A stretch of 64,000 nt of DNA from Symbiodinium kawagutii (GCA_009767595.1 VSDK01021623.1:129532-193531), one strand, 5' to 3'. Shown: positions 33,199-42,322, numbered from the stretch's first letter. Notes: a model not told the origin generated them from the letters alone. Made by a program: numbers and translations.

Positions 33199-33446
33199 GG
33201 CTGATGGTGATCACGCTAGATGAATGGCAAAGGCAAAAACTGTACAACTGATGTGTGCTATCCAACTCAAGCTACCTGATGAAATCACGAGCTACGGCGG
33301 TGCGAAAGTGACAGAAGAAAAATGAGAAATGGAAAAAGATACCAGAGTCTTCACTCTGGTCGCTTCTATACAATGATCTGTACACACGGATGCTTCAGAC
33401 ATGACTTGGACATGCTTACTTACCGACCCTGGCACTGCACCTCTAC

Positions 33447-34088
33447 TCAGCTTGATTTATTGGATTCGGCTTGCCGATCGCTGGCCTTCTCTTTTCTTCC
33501 AGATTCTTTACACACCTTAATTTGATACTTGCCACTATCTACCAAGTCAAAGAAAGGCTTGCTGTCACTGTTGAGTTTTGTGAGAATGTCAGCGGCCATG
33601 TACTTGTTATTGATCCAGTAAATCTCTATATTTTGACGCTTCATGGAGTCCCTTGCGATGGCATATTCTATTTCCAGTTTTCTTTCTTGACTGGTGGTTG
33701 AGCTACTCAGCTTACTAGCTGCGTCATAGAAACCTCTTGAATCAACGACAAGCAAAGCAGGATGCTTTGGGGTTTGTTTTCGGAACTCTCGTGGTGTGAT
33801 TCCATGCACTGTTTCGGCAAAAAGACCTTGAAAGAATTCGATGGCATCAAGGGCATTGTTTCCTGCATGTGTTTCAGCTGCTGTTGAACTGTGGACAACT
33901 CGCTGCAACTTTTTGCTTGCCCAATCCACCAACCACATCGGTGCGGGTTTCCTCTCTCTCATCAAGGTATTGGTGAGTCCCAGGAGATACCCACCTTGCG
34001 AGTCACCATTGGCTCGTTTTCCATGTCCAGCATCTGAGATACAAATGATTCTCCATTGCTCAATTGGTACGTTGGAAGGGAATCTCAT
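33447..34088 (-). CDS. RNase H domain of copia Pol
   Basis: 213 residues. Active-site pattern of copia RNase H: D19 (CISDAGH), E72 (SSTAAETHAG) and D116 (VVDSRGFYDAASK), plus the usual WASKK and the late MAADILTKL motif. It degrades the RNA strand during reverse transcription. Normally fused to reverse transcriptase; here it is in the -1 frame relative to the ORF before it. The two overlap as ATGA (stop at 34085-34087, ATG at 34086-34088), after a run of five A. This could be a simple indel, a -1 frameshift site or reinitiation. Confidence 0.9.
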   Translation of the reverse strand: MRFPSNVPIEQWRIICISDAGHGKRANGDSQGGYLLGLTNTLMRERKPAPMWLVDWASKKLQRVVHSSTAAETHAGNNALDAIEFFQGLFAETVHGITPREFRKQTPKHPALLVVDSRGFYDAASKLSSSTTSQERKLEIEYAIARDSMKRQNIEIYWINNKYMAADILTKLNSDSKPFFDLVDSGKYQIKVCKESGRKEKASDRQAESNKSS

Positions 34089-37000
34089 GATCTTTTTCTT
34101 TCCTTCATTTCTCTCAACGATTTATTGAACATTTCTACATGACTCACTGTAGCTTTATCCTGGACACCTTGGAGATACGATGCCAAAAATGCTTTATCGG
34201 GACGTGTTGCGCCAGCGGCCCATGCCAGCTGACCTGCACACCTTCTAAGCAAGGATGGATCACGCACTGGTGTTCCTGCAGACCCGAGGGGTTTGGTTGA
34301 GACAGGCAACAGGGAATCGATGTATGTTTCCTGATTGATTTCTATGGCATATGTGTTGGGATTCTGCCGGATCTCTATGCCAGTGTATCTTATGGTGTAA
34401 GTTCTGAAATCACCAAAGGGAAGGCACTTCCTGAGTCGTGTCAGGACTTCATCCATTTCTGGGGTTCCTCCTCCCAAAAGGTCGTCAACATGAACACCGC
34501 ATACACCAATCAATTGATTCTCTTTGTTTCTCAAGGTAAACAGACATCTATCCAGTTGGGACACCTTCAGACCCTGTTGAGCTAGCTCTCTACTCAACCT
34601 CAGAAACCAAGCCCGAGGGGCTTCTGCCAAACCATAGGCAGCTTTTTCTAACCGAAACAAGTCTTCATCACTAAGGTTCATCCATTTCTTTATCTCTGCG
34701 GGTGGACGAAAGTACAGCTGTCTATCCGAAGGATCGCCGCTCAGGAATGCGGTCTTTATGTCAGCTCCCCAAATTTTCCACTTCTTTGCTGCACAAATGG
34801 ACAAGATGAGGTTTTTGGATTCCTTCTTCAAGGTAGGGCTATCGGTAGCTATCCTTCCTAGCTCCGGGTCCTGCCACCCTACGAGTACCAGTCTAGCCTT
34901 CGGGGTCTTGGATCTATCATCGGGATCTGATGATTTCTTCCATACAAGAACCCACCTAGCTCTTATCACCCGTTCTCTTGGGATACCAGGTGATTTGCAC
35001 AAGGATGTAACCTTATTATCTATCCATGATTGCCACTCCTTCTTCATTGCTACTTCGAACCGTTTCTTATCTTCATCATTCAACTTCCGGAAACTGACCT
35101 CAACCCGGCGTTGATGCGCTGGTGGCTGCACGACGAAGCAGTCTTCAATCACTTCCCACAAACAAAGTTGTTGGTCTGTGATGTCTTCTGGACTGACATC
35201 TATCGAGACTTCCATGACATCATGTTTCCCGGGAACTGGCAAAGTCTCCTGGTGTTCTATGATCAGTTCGTCATCGGATGGCGCTGGAACATCTACTCCT
35301 GCTGGTTCTGGTGGCATTGGTTCGTCCTCTGGTGGCGTTTCACCTGTGGAAGCGATTGGAGCCGCTGCTTCTGGCTCTTCTGGCAAGGCTTCTTGCTGTG
35401 CAGTGGATTGCATCTCTGCATCGTTCTCTGCACCCGCTTCGCTTGGAACAGGTGATTTCGCAGGAGTTGTAGGAGCGTACTCCAACTCGTCAATTTCACT
35501 ACTGACGGTCACCTGACGTTTCTTATCAGACTCTACCTTCTCATTGGGATCCAAGGTTCGGCTAGATTTAAGGCGGACTATCTGGGGTTTATCTACATCG
35601 CTGAACAAACCGAGAGGCGGTGCGCCCTCTGCCCTTCTTTCCCAATATTCTTCAGAACGATAGAACCTCCTACGGATTTTTCTTGGTCCTTCCTCCCTTT
35701 CCTCTGGAACTTCTTCATCAGGTTCTTCCCAGATATCGTCCTCCAATTCATGATCCTCTTCAAGGGGCCTATTGCTTTCCTCAGTAAGATCTTCGAATTG
35801 ACCTGACTTGGACGACACTGTTTGTTCTGCCTGTTCCAATTCGGGATGCAAACGTCCTTCCGACAGAGAACATGCTAGACTCCGAAATTCGGCTTCATCC
35901 TCGGGCACTGGTCGCAAGCCTTCTGGACTACACCGATACAGATATCCATTATGAGACACCCACACTAGACGAGGAATTGGTCCACCACTCTCACTCTCGA
36001 TACCGACAACTCGACCTGGTCCCAACCATACTCCATGACGTGTTGACAGAAGACCTCTTGCTCTTCTACGGAACATGTATACCAGTTGACCTACCTGATA
36101 GGGTCCTCTGATTTGTCGTGTGCGTCCAGCAATGGCTCTACGCCAGATGTCACGGGCATGTTCTTCATGGAACGCTATGGCAGCTTGCTCTCTAAGTCTT
36201 ACTTTATCACTAAAGTCGGGATCAGCAAAGTATCTAGAGATGGTTGCCATGTTCCCCTGTTCATCTAGGTCTCTCATCATTCCCACTTGACGGGAGTCTT
36301 GACCAAGAAACCACTGTGACGGACTATAACCACAACGTCTCAACTGCTCATTGCTAGTGGTTGCACACATTTCTATGGTTTCTTCAATACTGCTACTTGT
36401 GGTTCTCCATATCTTTTGTGCCATATTTCTTAGTATCCTATTCGTCACTTCATCTAGACCCAGTTGCCAATGGGATTCGGCTCCGGCCAGCAGCAATCGC
36501 ACGTCGTTTCGTGCCAAGTATGCTTGGAACTCCTTGCTTATGTTTGACATGGCAGGGTCCATGTAGATGGTCTTTGGCAAACCATACGGTCTTGCCCACA
36601 CTTTGTGGAAGGCTTCTGCCATGGAATGACCTGTTGGACATATGATCTGTTGAGCAAAGCCTGTTCCCAAGCACACACAAGTGAGAACGTTCCTCTTCTC
36701 CTCCACCATAGTCCCGTGCTCATCTTCTTTCTTCAGCTCTACTTGGACATAGTCTATTCCTACAATGTCGTTCGGCTGATCAGCATGGGGCATGGTGGCC
36801 TGTCTCCGTGAAGGAGGAACCTTCAGTTCTTCACATACGGGGCAACGAAACTGACGGATGGCATCTTGCACTTGTTTGGAAGACTGACACCTTCGAGCCA
36901 GTCTGAGCATTTGTTCGACGGATGCGTGTCCTGTGTTAACATGCAACTTTTGAAGAATGGCCTTTATCTTTTCACTTCTATGCTCAGGCTGCGATGGGTC

Positions 37001-39070
37001 GTCTGCTGCGCCCTCTGAGTCAGGAACTGGTTGTTCTGACTCTTCCGGAGCGGCATTTGATTCGTCAAACAGAACGTCCTCCAAACGGGCTCCGATGCTC
37101 TGGCTTCGGCTGAGAACTTCCGAGATAACTCGACAAAACTTGTTGGGATAAACTTCACACCATGATGACAAACTCTTACCCCGATACGATCCCTCGAGAT
37201 GAGCATGTTGATGCAAGTGATCACAACGATGTTTGCTGAGTTGTTCGGCAAGTTCTGGCATCGTGGTGACGATTCGTGTTGGCTTCAACACCGGCTTATT
37301 TGTCTTAGGACACCTCATTCCGAGACTGCACATGTCTATTCTGACTTCTATTGCATCACACAACCTAAGCTTAGACCATGCTTCTGATGTCAGTGGATTC
37401 TCGGCATGACAGTGGCCATTCAACAGGCGCTGCAATTGCCACGCTTCTGAAACTGCACTGAGATGTCTCTGGGCAACTTTTCTCTGCTGCAGGACAGTGG
37501 CTTCACTGGGTCCACCTTTTGCTAGATTGAATCTACTCCATGGTCCCCAACAACCACATGGAAAAGAAAACCACACATGATCCGGTTTACACCATGCAAT
37601 CAAGTAAAGGAGCATGCGACGATCCCTCAGCTTGTTGAAGTCCTGGCCATGGTTAAGGCCCAGGATGATACATGATTTACCGGTATCCTTGTGATGTCTC
37701 CTGGCAAGTGGGGCAACATCGGTGAACACTTCGATCATTTGCACTGGTGTGTCTAGTGCGGTTGCTTGAGGTCCTAACCACTCCTCGAGTTCCTTCCTCA
37801 CTTCCTGTGGCTCCTCATGCAGACGTGACAACACCAGTTGAGTATTTACCTTTCTCACCGAAGTTATACCTCCACCAACCCTTGCTTTACACTTATGTGG
37901 CATCTCTGTGGGATGCATGGTCACCCAGTCTACATCACCATATACACTCTCTATTGGCACACTGGGTGGTGGTGGCAATTCCATGGATGCTTCCACTTGC
38001 TCACTGCAGCAAAGACAGTGACACGTTGGCGGCTGATTGTTTCCTGCCTCCGGTGTCACCGATGGCTCGATGGGAATGTGAACGAACAGAGCGATGTTCG
38101 TCTGGGCAACTCTTGCTCTGGTCTCACCTGGCGGACGAGTGACCCATGGGTGAACTTGGAGGTCACCCTCTGTGGAAAGAGTAGTCCTACAGCATAGGTA
38201 TGATTTGGTTCCTGCATCAGTGGGAATGCGTTCGAGCCTTGGATGATAGGCCACGAATGCATGTGTACACTCAGCTGCTCGGGAACCGATTATTCCTACC
38301 AGCTGATCTCTGAATCTATCCACATTCACAATCCCCTTACGTGTATTCTTTACTATATGTTGTAGCAGTTGTTTTCTATTTCTTACATTTGAACCTTTTG
38401 TCACCTTTGGCATGCGGACTGCATCGACATCGGTCCGGTCGTGCCTCTGCTCTGCGGTGGCAGTGGCTTCTGCATTGGGCTCATGGGGTTCAGCACTACT
38501 TGCAGGGCTGACATCGGATTTCGCTGACGTGGACTCTGCGCCGACACTGGGAATATCTCCAGCATCGGCCAAACTGACATCAACGGCTTGTTTGGTGACC
38601 TGTGGCTGAAACTCTGATGGCGGCTCACAAAAAGGCAAAAGAAAATGGCCGTTGGCAGCTCTTTTCAAAGGGAAATTATTCATACCATGTTTCTTGCTGG
38701 TAATGGTACCCTTACCCATATCGAGAGTTGCTTCCATTCCTTCAAGAACTTTTCTCGACAGCAGAAACGGTGTTGGTCCATCAACAACATACGTGGTAAT
38801 GGTTCCCCACAAACTACCAAGTTGAACCGGCCATTTCAACCCTTTTGTGGTGATTCTTTTGTCACCACTGAAACCTTTGAGCTCCACAGCCGGAAGATCG
38901 CATGGCACTGGTCCAGGCAAATTGAGGCTTTGAAACAGTTGGGCAAAACGGTCGGCTGTCTGCTGTCCTATCACACTAGTTGTGCAACCAGTGTCGATGA
39001 TTGCACATCCATCCGGAACCGAAGCCAACAGCACATCAAGAGATTCATTCGGTGGCATCTCATTGACCAT
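34085..39070 (-). CDS. Pol polyprotein: protease, methyltransferase-like, integrase, reverse transcriptase
   Basis: 1661 residues. Aspartic protease at 1-130 (DTG at 26-28). A Ser/Glu linker and a Cys-rich unknown region (about 165-430). A cytosine-methyltransferase-like domain at about 445-640. Integrase with zinc site H710-H715-C743-C746 and catalytic D773, D838 and E874 (35 residues between the last two). A basic and acidic linker to about 1370. Copia-type reverse transcriptase (VRARWVLVWKK; D1437 in WGADIKTAFL; HVDDLLGG with D1529-D1530, where most copia elements have YVDD). The first Met falls inside the downstream copy of the duplicated protease, so this ORF was probably once continuous with the Gag-side ORF. 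RNase H follows in another frame. Confidence 0.95.
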   Translation of the reverse strand: MVNEMPPNESLDVLLASVPDGCAIIDTGCTTSVIGQQTADRFAQLFQSLNLPGPVPCDLPAVELKGFSGDKRITTKGLKWPVQLGSLWGTITTYVVDGPTPFLLSRKVLEGMEATLDMGKGTITSKKHGMNNFPLKRAANGHFLLPFCEPPSEFQPQVTKQAVDVSLADAGDIPSVGAESTSAKSDVSPASSAEPHEPNAEATATAEQRHDRTDVDAVRMPKVTKGSNVRNRKQLLQHIVKNTRKGIVNVDRFRDQLVGIIGSRAAECTHAFVAYHPRLERIPTDAGTKSYLCCRTTLSTEGDLQVHPWVTRPPGETRARVAQTNIALFVHIPIEPSVTPEAGNNQPPTCHCLCCSEQVEASMELPPPPSVPIESVYGDVDWVTMHPTEMPHKCKARVGGGITSVRKVNTQLVLSRLHEEPQEVRKELEEWLGPQATALDTPVQMIEVFTDVAPLARRHHKDTGKSCIILGLNHGQDFNKLRDRRMLLYLIAWCKPDHVWFSFPCGCWGPWSRFNLAKGGPSEATVLQQRKVAQRHLSAVSEAWQLQRLLNGHCHAENPLTSEAWSKLRLCDAIEVRIDMCSLGMRCPKTNKPVLKPTRIVTTMPELAEQLSKHRCDHLHQHAHLEGSYRGKSLSSWCEVYPNKFCRVISEVLSRSQSIGARLEDVLFDESNAAPEESEQPVPDSEGAADDPSQPEHRSEKIKAILQKLHVNTGHASVEQMLRLARRCQSSKQVQDAIRQFRCPVCEELKVPPSRRQATMPHADQPNDIVGIDYVQVELKKEDEHGTMVEEKRNVLTCVCLGTGFAQQIICPTGHSMAEAFHKVWARPYGLPKTIYMDPAMSNISKEFQAYLARNDVRLLLAGAESHWQLGLDEVTNRILRNMAQKIWRTTSSSIEETIEMCATTSNEQLRRCGYSPSQWFLGQDSRQVGMMRDLDEQGNMATISRYFADPDFSDKVRLREQAAIAFHEEHARDIWRRAIAGRTRQIRGPYQVGQLVYMFRRRARGLLSTRHGVWLGPGRVVGIESESGGPIPRLVWVSHNGYLYRCSPEGLRPVPEDEAEFRSLACSLSEGRLHPELEQAEQTVSSKSGQFEDLTEESNRPLEEDHELEDDIWEEPDEEVPEEREEGPRKIRRRFYRSEEYWERRAEGAPPLGLFSDVDKPQIVRLKSSRTLDPNEKVESDKKRQVTVSSEIDELEYAPTTPAKSPVPSEAGAENDAEMQSTAQQEALPEEPEAAAPIASTGETPPEDEPMPPEPAGVDVPAPSDDELIIEHQETLPVPGKHDVMEVSIDVSPEDITDQQLCLWEVIEDCFVVQPPAHQRRVEVSFRKLNDEDKKRFEVAMKKEWQSWIDNKVTSLCKSPGIPRERVIRARWVLVWKKSSDPDDRSKTPKARLVLVGWQDPELGRIATDSPTLKKESKNLILSICAAKKWKIWGADIKTAFLSGDPSDRQLYFRPPAEIKKWMNLSDEDLFRLEKAAYGLAEAPRAWFLRLSRELAQQGLKVSQLDRCLFTLRNKENQLIGVCGVHVDDLLGGGTPEMDEVLTRLRKCLPFGDFRTYTIRYTGIEIRQNPNTYAIEINQETYIDSLLPVSTKPLGSAGTPVRDPSLLRRCAGQLAWAAGATRPDKAFLASYLQGVQDKATVSHVEMFNKSLREMKERKRS

Positions 39071-39220
39071 GTAAGAGAAGGCCTCCGCGATTCCAACCTC
39101 TGTGAAGTGAGCATCTTCTCTCTTCGGACGGTATTCAGTAGACTTTCGTTTTGCACCTGGATTCCGACTGGGCTGACGGGTCTTGTCGTACTTGAAGTCA
39201 TTTCTCTTGGGGAGTTGTCC
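38587..39220 (-). repeat. protease-region tandem duplication, downstream copy
   Basis: 634 bases that I read as identical to 39234-39867, separated by 13 bases (period 647). It encodes the protease with its DTG and the start of the following linker, in the frame that leads into the long Pol ORF. Confidence 0.9.
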
Positions 39221-40476
39221 AGTCGCATTGGAACTTGTTTGGTGACCTGTGGCTGAAACTCTGATGGCGGCTCACAAAAAGGCAAAAGAAAATGGCCGTT
39301 GGCAGCTCTTTTCAAAGGGAAATTATTCATACCATGTTTCTTGCTGGTAATGGTACCCTTACCCATATCGAGAGTTGCTTCCATTCCTTCAAGAACTTTT
39401 CTCGACAGCAGAAACGGTGTTGGTCCATCAACAACATACGTGGTAATGGTTCCCCACAAACTACCAAGTTGAACCGGCCATTTCAACCCTTTTGTGGTGA
39501 TTCTTTTGTCACCACTGAAACCTTTGAGCTCCACAGCCGGAAGATCGCATGGCACTGGTCCAGGCAAATTGAGGCTTTGAAACAGTTGGGCAAAACGGTC
39601 GGCTGTCTGCTGTCCTATCACACTAGTTGTGCAACCAGTGTCGATGATTGCACATCCATCCGGAACCGAAGCCAACAGCACATCAAGAGATTCATTCGGT
39701 GGCATCTCATTGACCATGTAAGAGAAGGCCTCCGCGATTCCAACCTCTGTGAAGTGAGCATCTTCTCTCTTCGGACGGTATTCAGTAGACTTTCGTTTTG
39801 CACCTGGATTCCGACTGGGCTGACGGGTCTTGTCGTACTTGAAGTCATTTCTCTTGGGGAGTTGTCCGGTCGCCTTGGGGCTCGGACTCTGTTTGCCAGA
39901 CATGTCCTGGGGCTGGCTCAGTGCAACCACAGGATAGCACGGCTGTCGTGATTTCTTGATCTCCTTGACTTTCTTCCGACTTTCCTTGTAGGTCTTGAAC
40001 GATCTCTTGAAGTCGCGTTTTGCTTTGTCTTTGATTTCATAGACTTCTTGTAATTCTCGATCTTCAGAGTCGTCATCATCTTCTGGAGGTGGATCTCCAG
40101 ATTGATTCACCGCATAGGCTTCATCATCTTCACTTCCACTGGTCATCGGTTCTGGCAAATCCGAGGACTCATCATCTTCTACTGCATTTGCTTCCTGTTG
40201 CAGCATCAGACTGTCTCGCCGTGGCTGGCGAGGAGGGTTGTTTGGTCCATGTCTTCGGTCATCATGACGGCTCTTCGATTCATCAAAATCAGAGGCTCTC
40301 AGAATGCGTTCGACTTCAGTGAACTTCGACGAGCCTCCCGTCGATCGGATGACCTGTGCTCTCTGTTCCCGAGATAAGCCATATTTCCTCATAAACAGAT
40401 GACCCAGCACTGTTGACGGGAAAATTGGAGATGGCTTGGTGTGGCCCATCTCAATGGTGCCCAACATGTGGGCCAT
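38971..40476 (-). CDS. Gag C-terminal part plus protease, frameshifted at duplication
   Basis: 501 residues. Residues 1-60 (MAHMLGTIEMGHTKPSPIFP, LGHLFMRKYGLSREQRAQV) continue Gag from another frame. Acidic and basic linkers at 85-215. The residues from 254 (MVNEMPPNESLD) repeat the start of the Pol ORF, with the protease DTG at 279-281. After VTKQ near residue 415 the frame crosses into the second duplicate copy, one base out of step, giving about 85 residues of unrelated sequence before a stop. No CCHC zinc knuckle is visible. A Gag frame opens further upstream without an ATG. Confidence 0.85.
   Translation of the reverse strand: MAHMLGTIEMGHTKPSPIFPSTVLGHLFMRKYGLSREQRAQVIRSTGGSSKFTEVERILRASDFDESKSRHDDRRHGPNNPPRQPRRDSLMLQQEANAVEDDESSDLPEPMTSGSEDDEAYAVNQSGDPPPEDDDDSEDRELQEVYEIKDKAKRDFKRSFKTYKESRKKVKEIKKSRQPCYPVVALSQPQDMSGKQSPSPKATGQLPKRNDFKYDKTRQPSRNPGAKRKSTEYRPKREDAHFTEVGIAEAFSYMVNEMPPNESLDVLLASVPDGCAIIDTGCTTSVIGQQTADRFAQLFQSLNLPGPVPCDLPAVELKGFSGDKRITTKGLKWPVQLGSLWGTITTYVVDGPTPFLLSRKVLEGMEATLDMGKGTITSKKHGMNNFPLKRAANGHFLLPFCEPPSEFQPQVTKQVPMRLDNSPREMTSSTTRPVSPVGIQVQNESLLNTVRREKMLTSQRLESRRPSLTWSMRCHRMNLLMCCWLRFRMDVQSSTLVAQLV
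39234..39867 (-). repeat. protease-region tandem duplication, upstream copy
   Basis: First-transcribed copy of the 647-base-period duplication. Because 647 is not a multiple of three, the protease in this copy is in the Gag-side frame and the next copy is not. Confidence 0.9.
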
Positions 40477-41243
40477 TCGCAGCTCCTCTCGTTTTCGATC
40501 GGCAGCATGTGAACCTCGGGATCCTGGACTCTTCTTCTTTTTCTCTTCTGCTGATGATGTCCTGCTACGTGCTGACTTCGCTTCACCTCCAGGTGAGGCG
40601 GCTGGTTCTTCTGCTGCGGCCTGGGCCGCGGCAGGTGGATCTGCTGCTGATGGGGGTCTTTCTTCACTACGATCTCTCTCTCTTCATCGGTTACCTCCAC
40701 ATTGCTAGCAGCTGGCGTCTCTCCATCAGGCGCATGGGAACCGGTCACTGAGGTTCTCCGGCGCTTGACACGTTCAGCAGCTCTGTCTTGGGCTACCAAG
40801 GCTTGCGCCCGAGACAAGGCAGTTTTGAATCGACTTGCAAACTGCGTCGCGCCTTCATGTGGTCGTTTGCGAAGATCAAACAAGAAACTGTCAATTGCCT
40901 CGTGCAGCTCTGTCTCTGGCAGGAAGGCGTAGTGCTTGTCCAAGGCTCTTAGCACATTGAGCCAACCATCTGATCGTCTGAGGTCAGATACGGCCAAGTG
41001 CTCTGTGGCTCGATAAGCCTCGCCCTGCAGTCTTGTCAAAAGACGTGGCCCTGCCAGGTGTACATGTTTCTCCTCTAACCCAGCTACTGCTAATATGGTC
41101 TTACGCCTGAACTCTCTGTAGTTTCCAGGACGCCCATCGAAGACTAAATCTCTGAAAGATCCAGAGTCTCGCTCCATTGGCACTGCAAGGTGCCACACAC
41201 GGGGTTGGCTGGATAGCCAAGGGTTTTGGCCTGCAAAGGCCAC
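40389..41243 (-). CDS. Gag N-terminal part
   Basis: The ORF is open from a GTG at 41243. The first ATG is at 41176 (MERDSGSFRDLVFDG), the likelier start. The region to about residue 190 has the look of a copia Gag: GRPGNYREFRRKTILAVAG, WLNVLRALDKHYAFLPETEL and FLFDLRKRPHEGATQFASRF. It forms the particle shell. From about 40690 down, the Gag reading continues in the -1 frame (Ala/Glu/Lys-rich, then MAHMLGTIEM). The last ~70 residues of this ORF (KDPHQQQIHL onward) are therefore out of frame. Confidence 0.85.
   Translation of the reverse strand: MAFAGQNPWLSSQPRVWHLAVPMERDSGSFRDLVFDGRPGNYREFRRKTILAVAGLEEKHVHLAGPRLLTRLQGEAYRATEHLAVSDLRRSDGWLNVLRALDKHYAFLPETELHEAIDSFLFDLRKRPHEGATQFASRFKTALSRAQALVAQDRAAERVKRRRTSVTGSHAPDGETPAASNVEVTDEEREIVVKKDPHQQQIHLPRPRPQQKNQPPHLEVKRSQHVAGHHQQKRKRRRVQDPEVHMLPIENERSCEWPTCWAPLRWATPSHLQFSRQQCWVICL
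40651..40690 (-). other. frame change inside Gag
   Basis: Upstream of the GAGAGAGAGA and CCCCC runs the Gag frame is that of the 284-residue ORF. After them the coherent frame is one base back. The other frame has TGA just before, so the change must fall in this window. An indel in a simple repeat or a -1 slip on C CCC CAT would explain it. Confidence 0.7.
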
Positions 41244-41274
41244 ACGGTTGCCCGATCTAGGCGGATGCCCTCAC

Positions 41275-41288
41275 GGGCTCCGCTACCA
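41275..41288 (-). promoter_or_regulatory. primer-binding site, initiator-Met tRNA type
   Basis: On the minus strand TGGTAGCGGAGCCC directly follows the 5' LTR. It resembles the usual complement of the initiator-Met tRNA 3' end (TGGTAGCAGAG) with one change. Confidence 0.75.
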
Positions 41289-41490
41289 TGCGGAATGCAC
41301 AGTAGCCAGCACTTGTGTAATGCTAAGGCTAAGCACCCTAGGTCTCACAGACCTCACACGCTCACAGCAACGCTTCATCCATTTTCCAATCCAAGCCGAA
41401 AGAGGCTCAAGGCCTGGGGAATTGATCCAAGATGCAGCGGCAGTCACAACCCTCAAGAAGTGACCTGGCCAAGGGGCAGGGAAATTCACA
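41289..41490 (-). repeat. 5' LTR (minus-strand element)
   Basis: 202 bases, read as identical to 32229-32430. It would carry the promoter and transcription start of the element. At 202 bases the LTR is short. Confidence 0.95.
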
Positions 41491-41495
41491 ATATT
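41491..41495. repeat. target-site duplication ATATT, right
   Basis: Matches 32224-32228. Confidence 0.9.
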
Positions 41496-41591
41496 GATAA
41501 GCCGTATATATGATGGTAAGCGGCCCCTTTCTATGTTTAGCTGCGGGTGGTTTGTTGGTATCATATCATATCACTGCACCATGGAATCAAT

Positions 41592-41688
41592 CTTGAGCAC
41601 CGAACCTGGGCACCTGATGACACCACCGGAGCTTCATACCTTGCCGTCCACGTCATCTGTGGCCTCCGTGTGTTGCGAGGTTTCGCCG
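41592..41688 (+). CDS. candidate exon after the retrotransposon
   Basis: The frame reads LEHRTWAPDDTTGASYLAVH then VICGLRVLRGFA, ending at GCCG/GTGATG (another donor at GCGAG/GTTTCG). Alternative + frame: ILSTEPGHLMTPPELHTLPS. If it belongs with 31975-32082, the element lies in an intron of a + strand gene. Confidence 0.4.
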
Positions 41689-42184
41689 GTGATGGTGATT
41701 TTTATCATCTGTAAGGTTCAATTATTTTCTTATAATCATTTTATTATGAATTTATTGAAGCTTATAGATGAACATGCATTGGCATCACAACCGGGGATGC
41801 TGTATATGTTCAAAGTAGATTCCTTCACTGAATTTTTGGTGGAATCTGGTGAGCATTTTTCACCGAAATAGTATTTTCTCAATTTTGACAATGATTAAAA
41901 TGGGATGATAACTAGGGGCACCCTTATTTTTAAGAAGCCTCCAACTAGCAATTGACATTTGGATGACCGCTCTCTGTTAACCAATGCAACCCTTCACCAA
42001 CTCGCCGTGGAAACTGCGACCCGAGCCTGCAAACTGTCATAGCTTGCCAGCTGGTGCTTGTGGTGAGCAACCCCCGTCACTTGAAATGCAGCTGGCATTG
42101 ACAGTACAGCTGTATAGAAACTGGGGATAAAACACTCATCATTTGCTGTTGACTTTCCATGCTGGCCATGTTGATAAGCTAGGT

Positions 42185-42285
42185 GGTGGTTTCTCAAAAT
42201 AGGGGATACCCCCAAATCATCCACTATTAATAGTAATTAGTAATAAACTAACCATTTTGTGGGGTCTTCTATTTTGAGAAACACC
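42185..42285. mobile_element. family A MITE-like element, 101 bases
   Basis: GGTGGTTTCTCAAAATAGGGGATACCCCC at the left and TTCTATTTTGAGAAACACC at the right. Flanks are TAGGT and CAGGT, a possible 5-base duplication with one change. Confidence 0.8.
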
Positions 42286-42322
42286 CAGGTGGTGAAATCG
42301 AATCCAATCTCTGCTTCCTCAG

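Larger units (their letters stand above)
32229..41490 (-). mobile_element. complete Ty1/copia-like LTR retrotransposon, 9262 bases
   Basis: Two identical 202-base LTRs (TG..CA ends), a 5-base target duplication, a primer-binding site abutting the 5' LTR and a short purine tract before the 3' LTR. Transcribed on the minus strand. Domain order is gag, aspartic protease, methyltransferase-like domain, integrase (HHCC, DD35E), reverse transcriptase, RNase H, then an extra ORF. Integrase before reverse transcriptase is the copia order. Identical LTRs indicate recent insertion, yet frames are broken near 40651-40690, at the 647-base duplication (38587-39867) and near 34085. Either the copy moved in trans, or it uses frameshifting, or the assembly has errors. 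Confidence 0.95.

Noticed and set aside
34758..38262. Several + strand ORFs of 90-140 residues across the Pol region
   Set aside because: They lie opposite conserved integrase and reverse transcriptase motifs and have no features of their own.
38645..39951. Two 200-residue + strand ORFs (MAVGSSFQREIIH..) that look like a duplicated gene
   Set aside because: They are antisense shadows of the duplicated protease region. The minus frame carries the DTG and copia homology.
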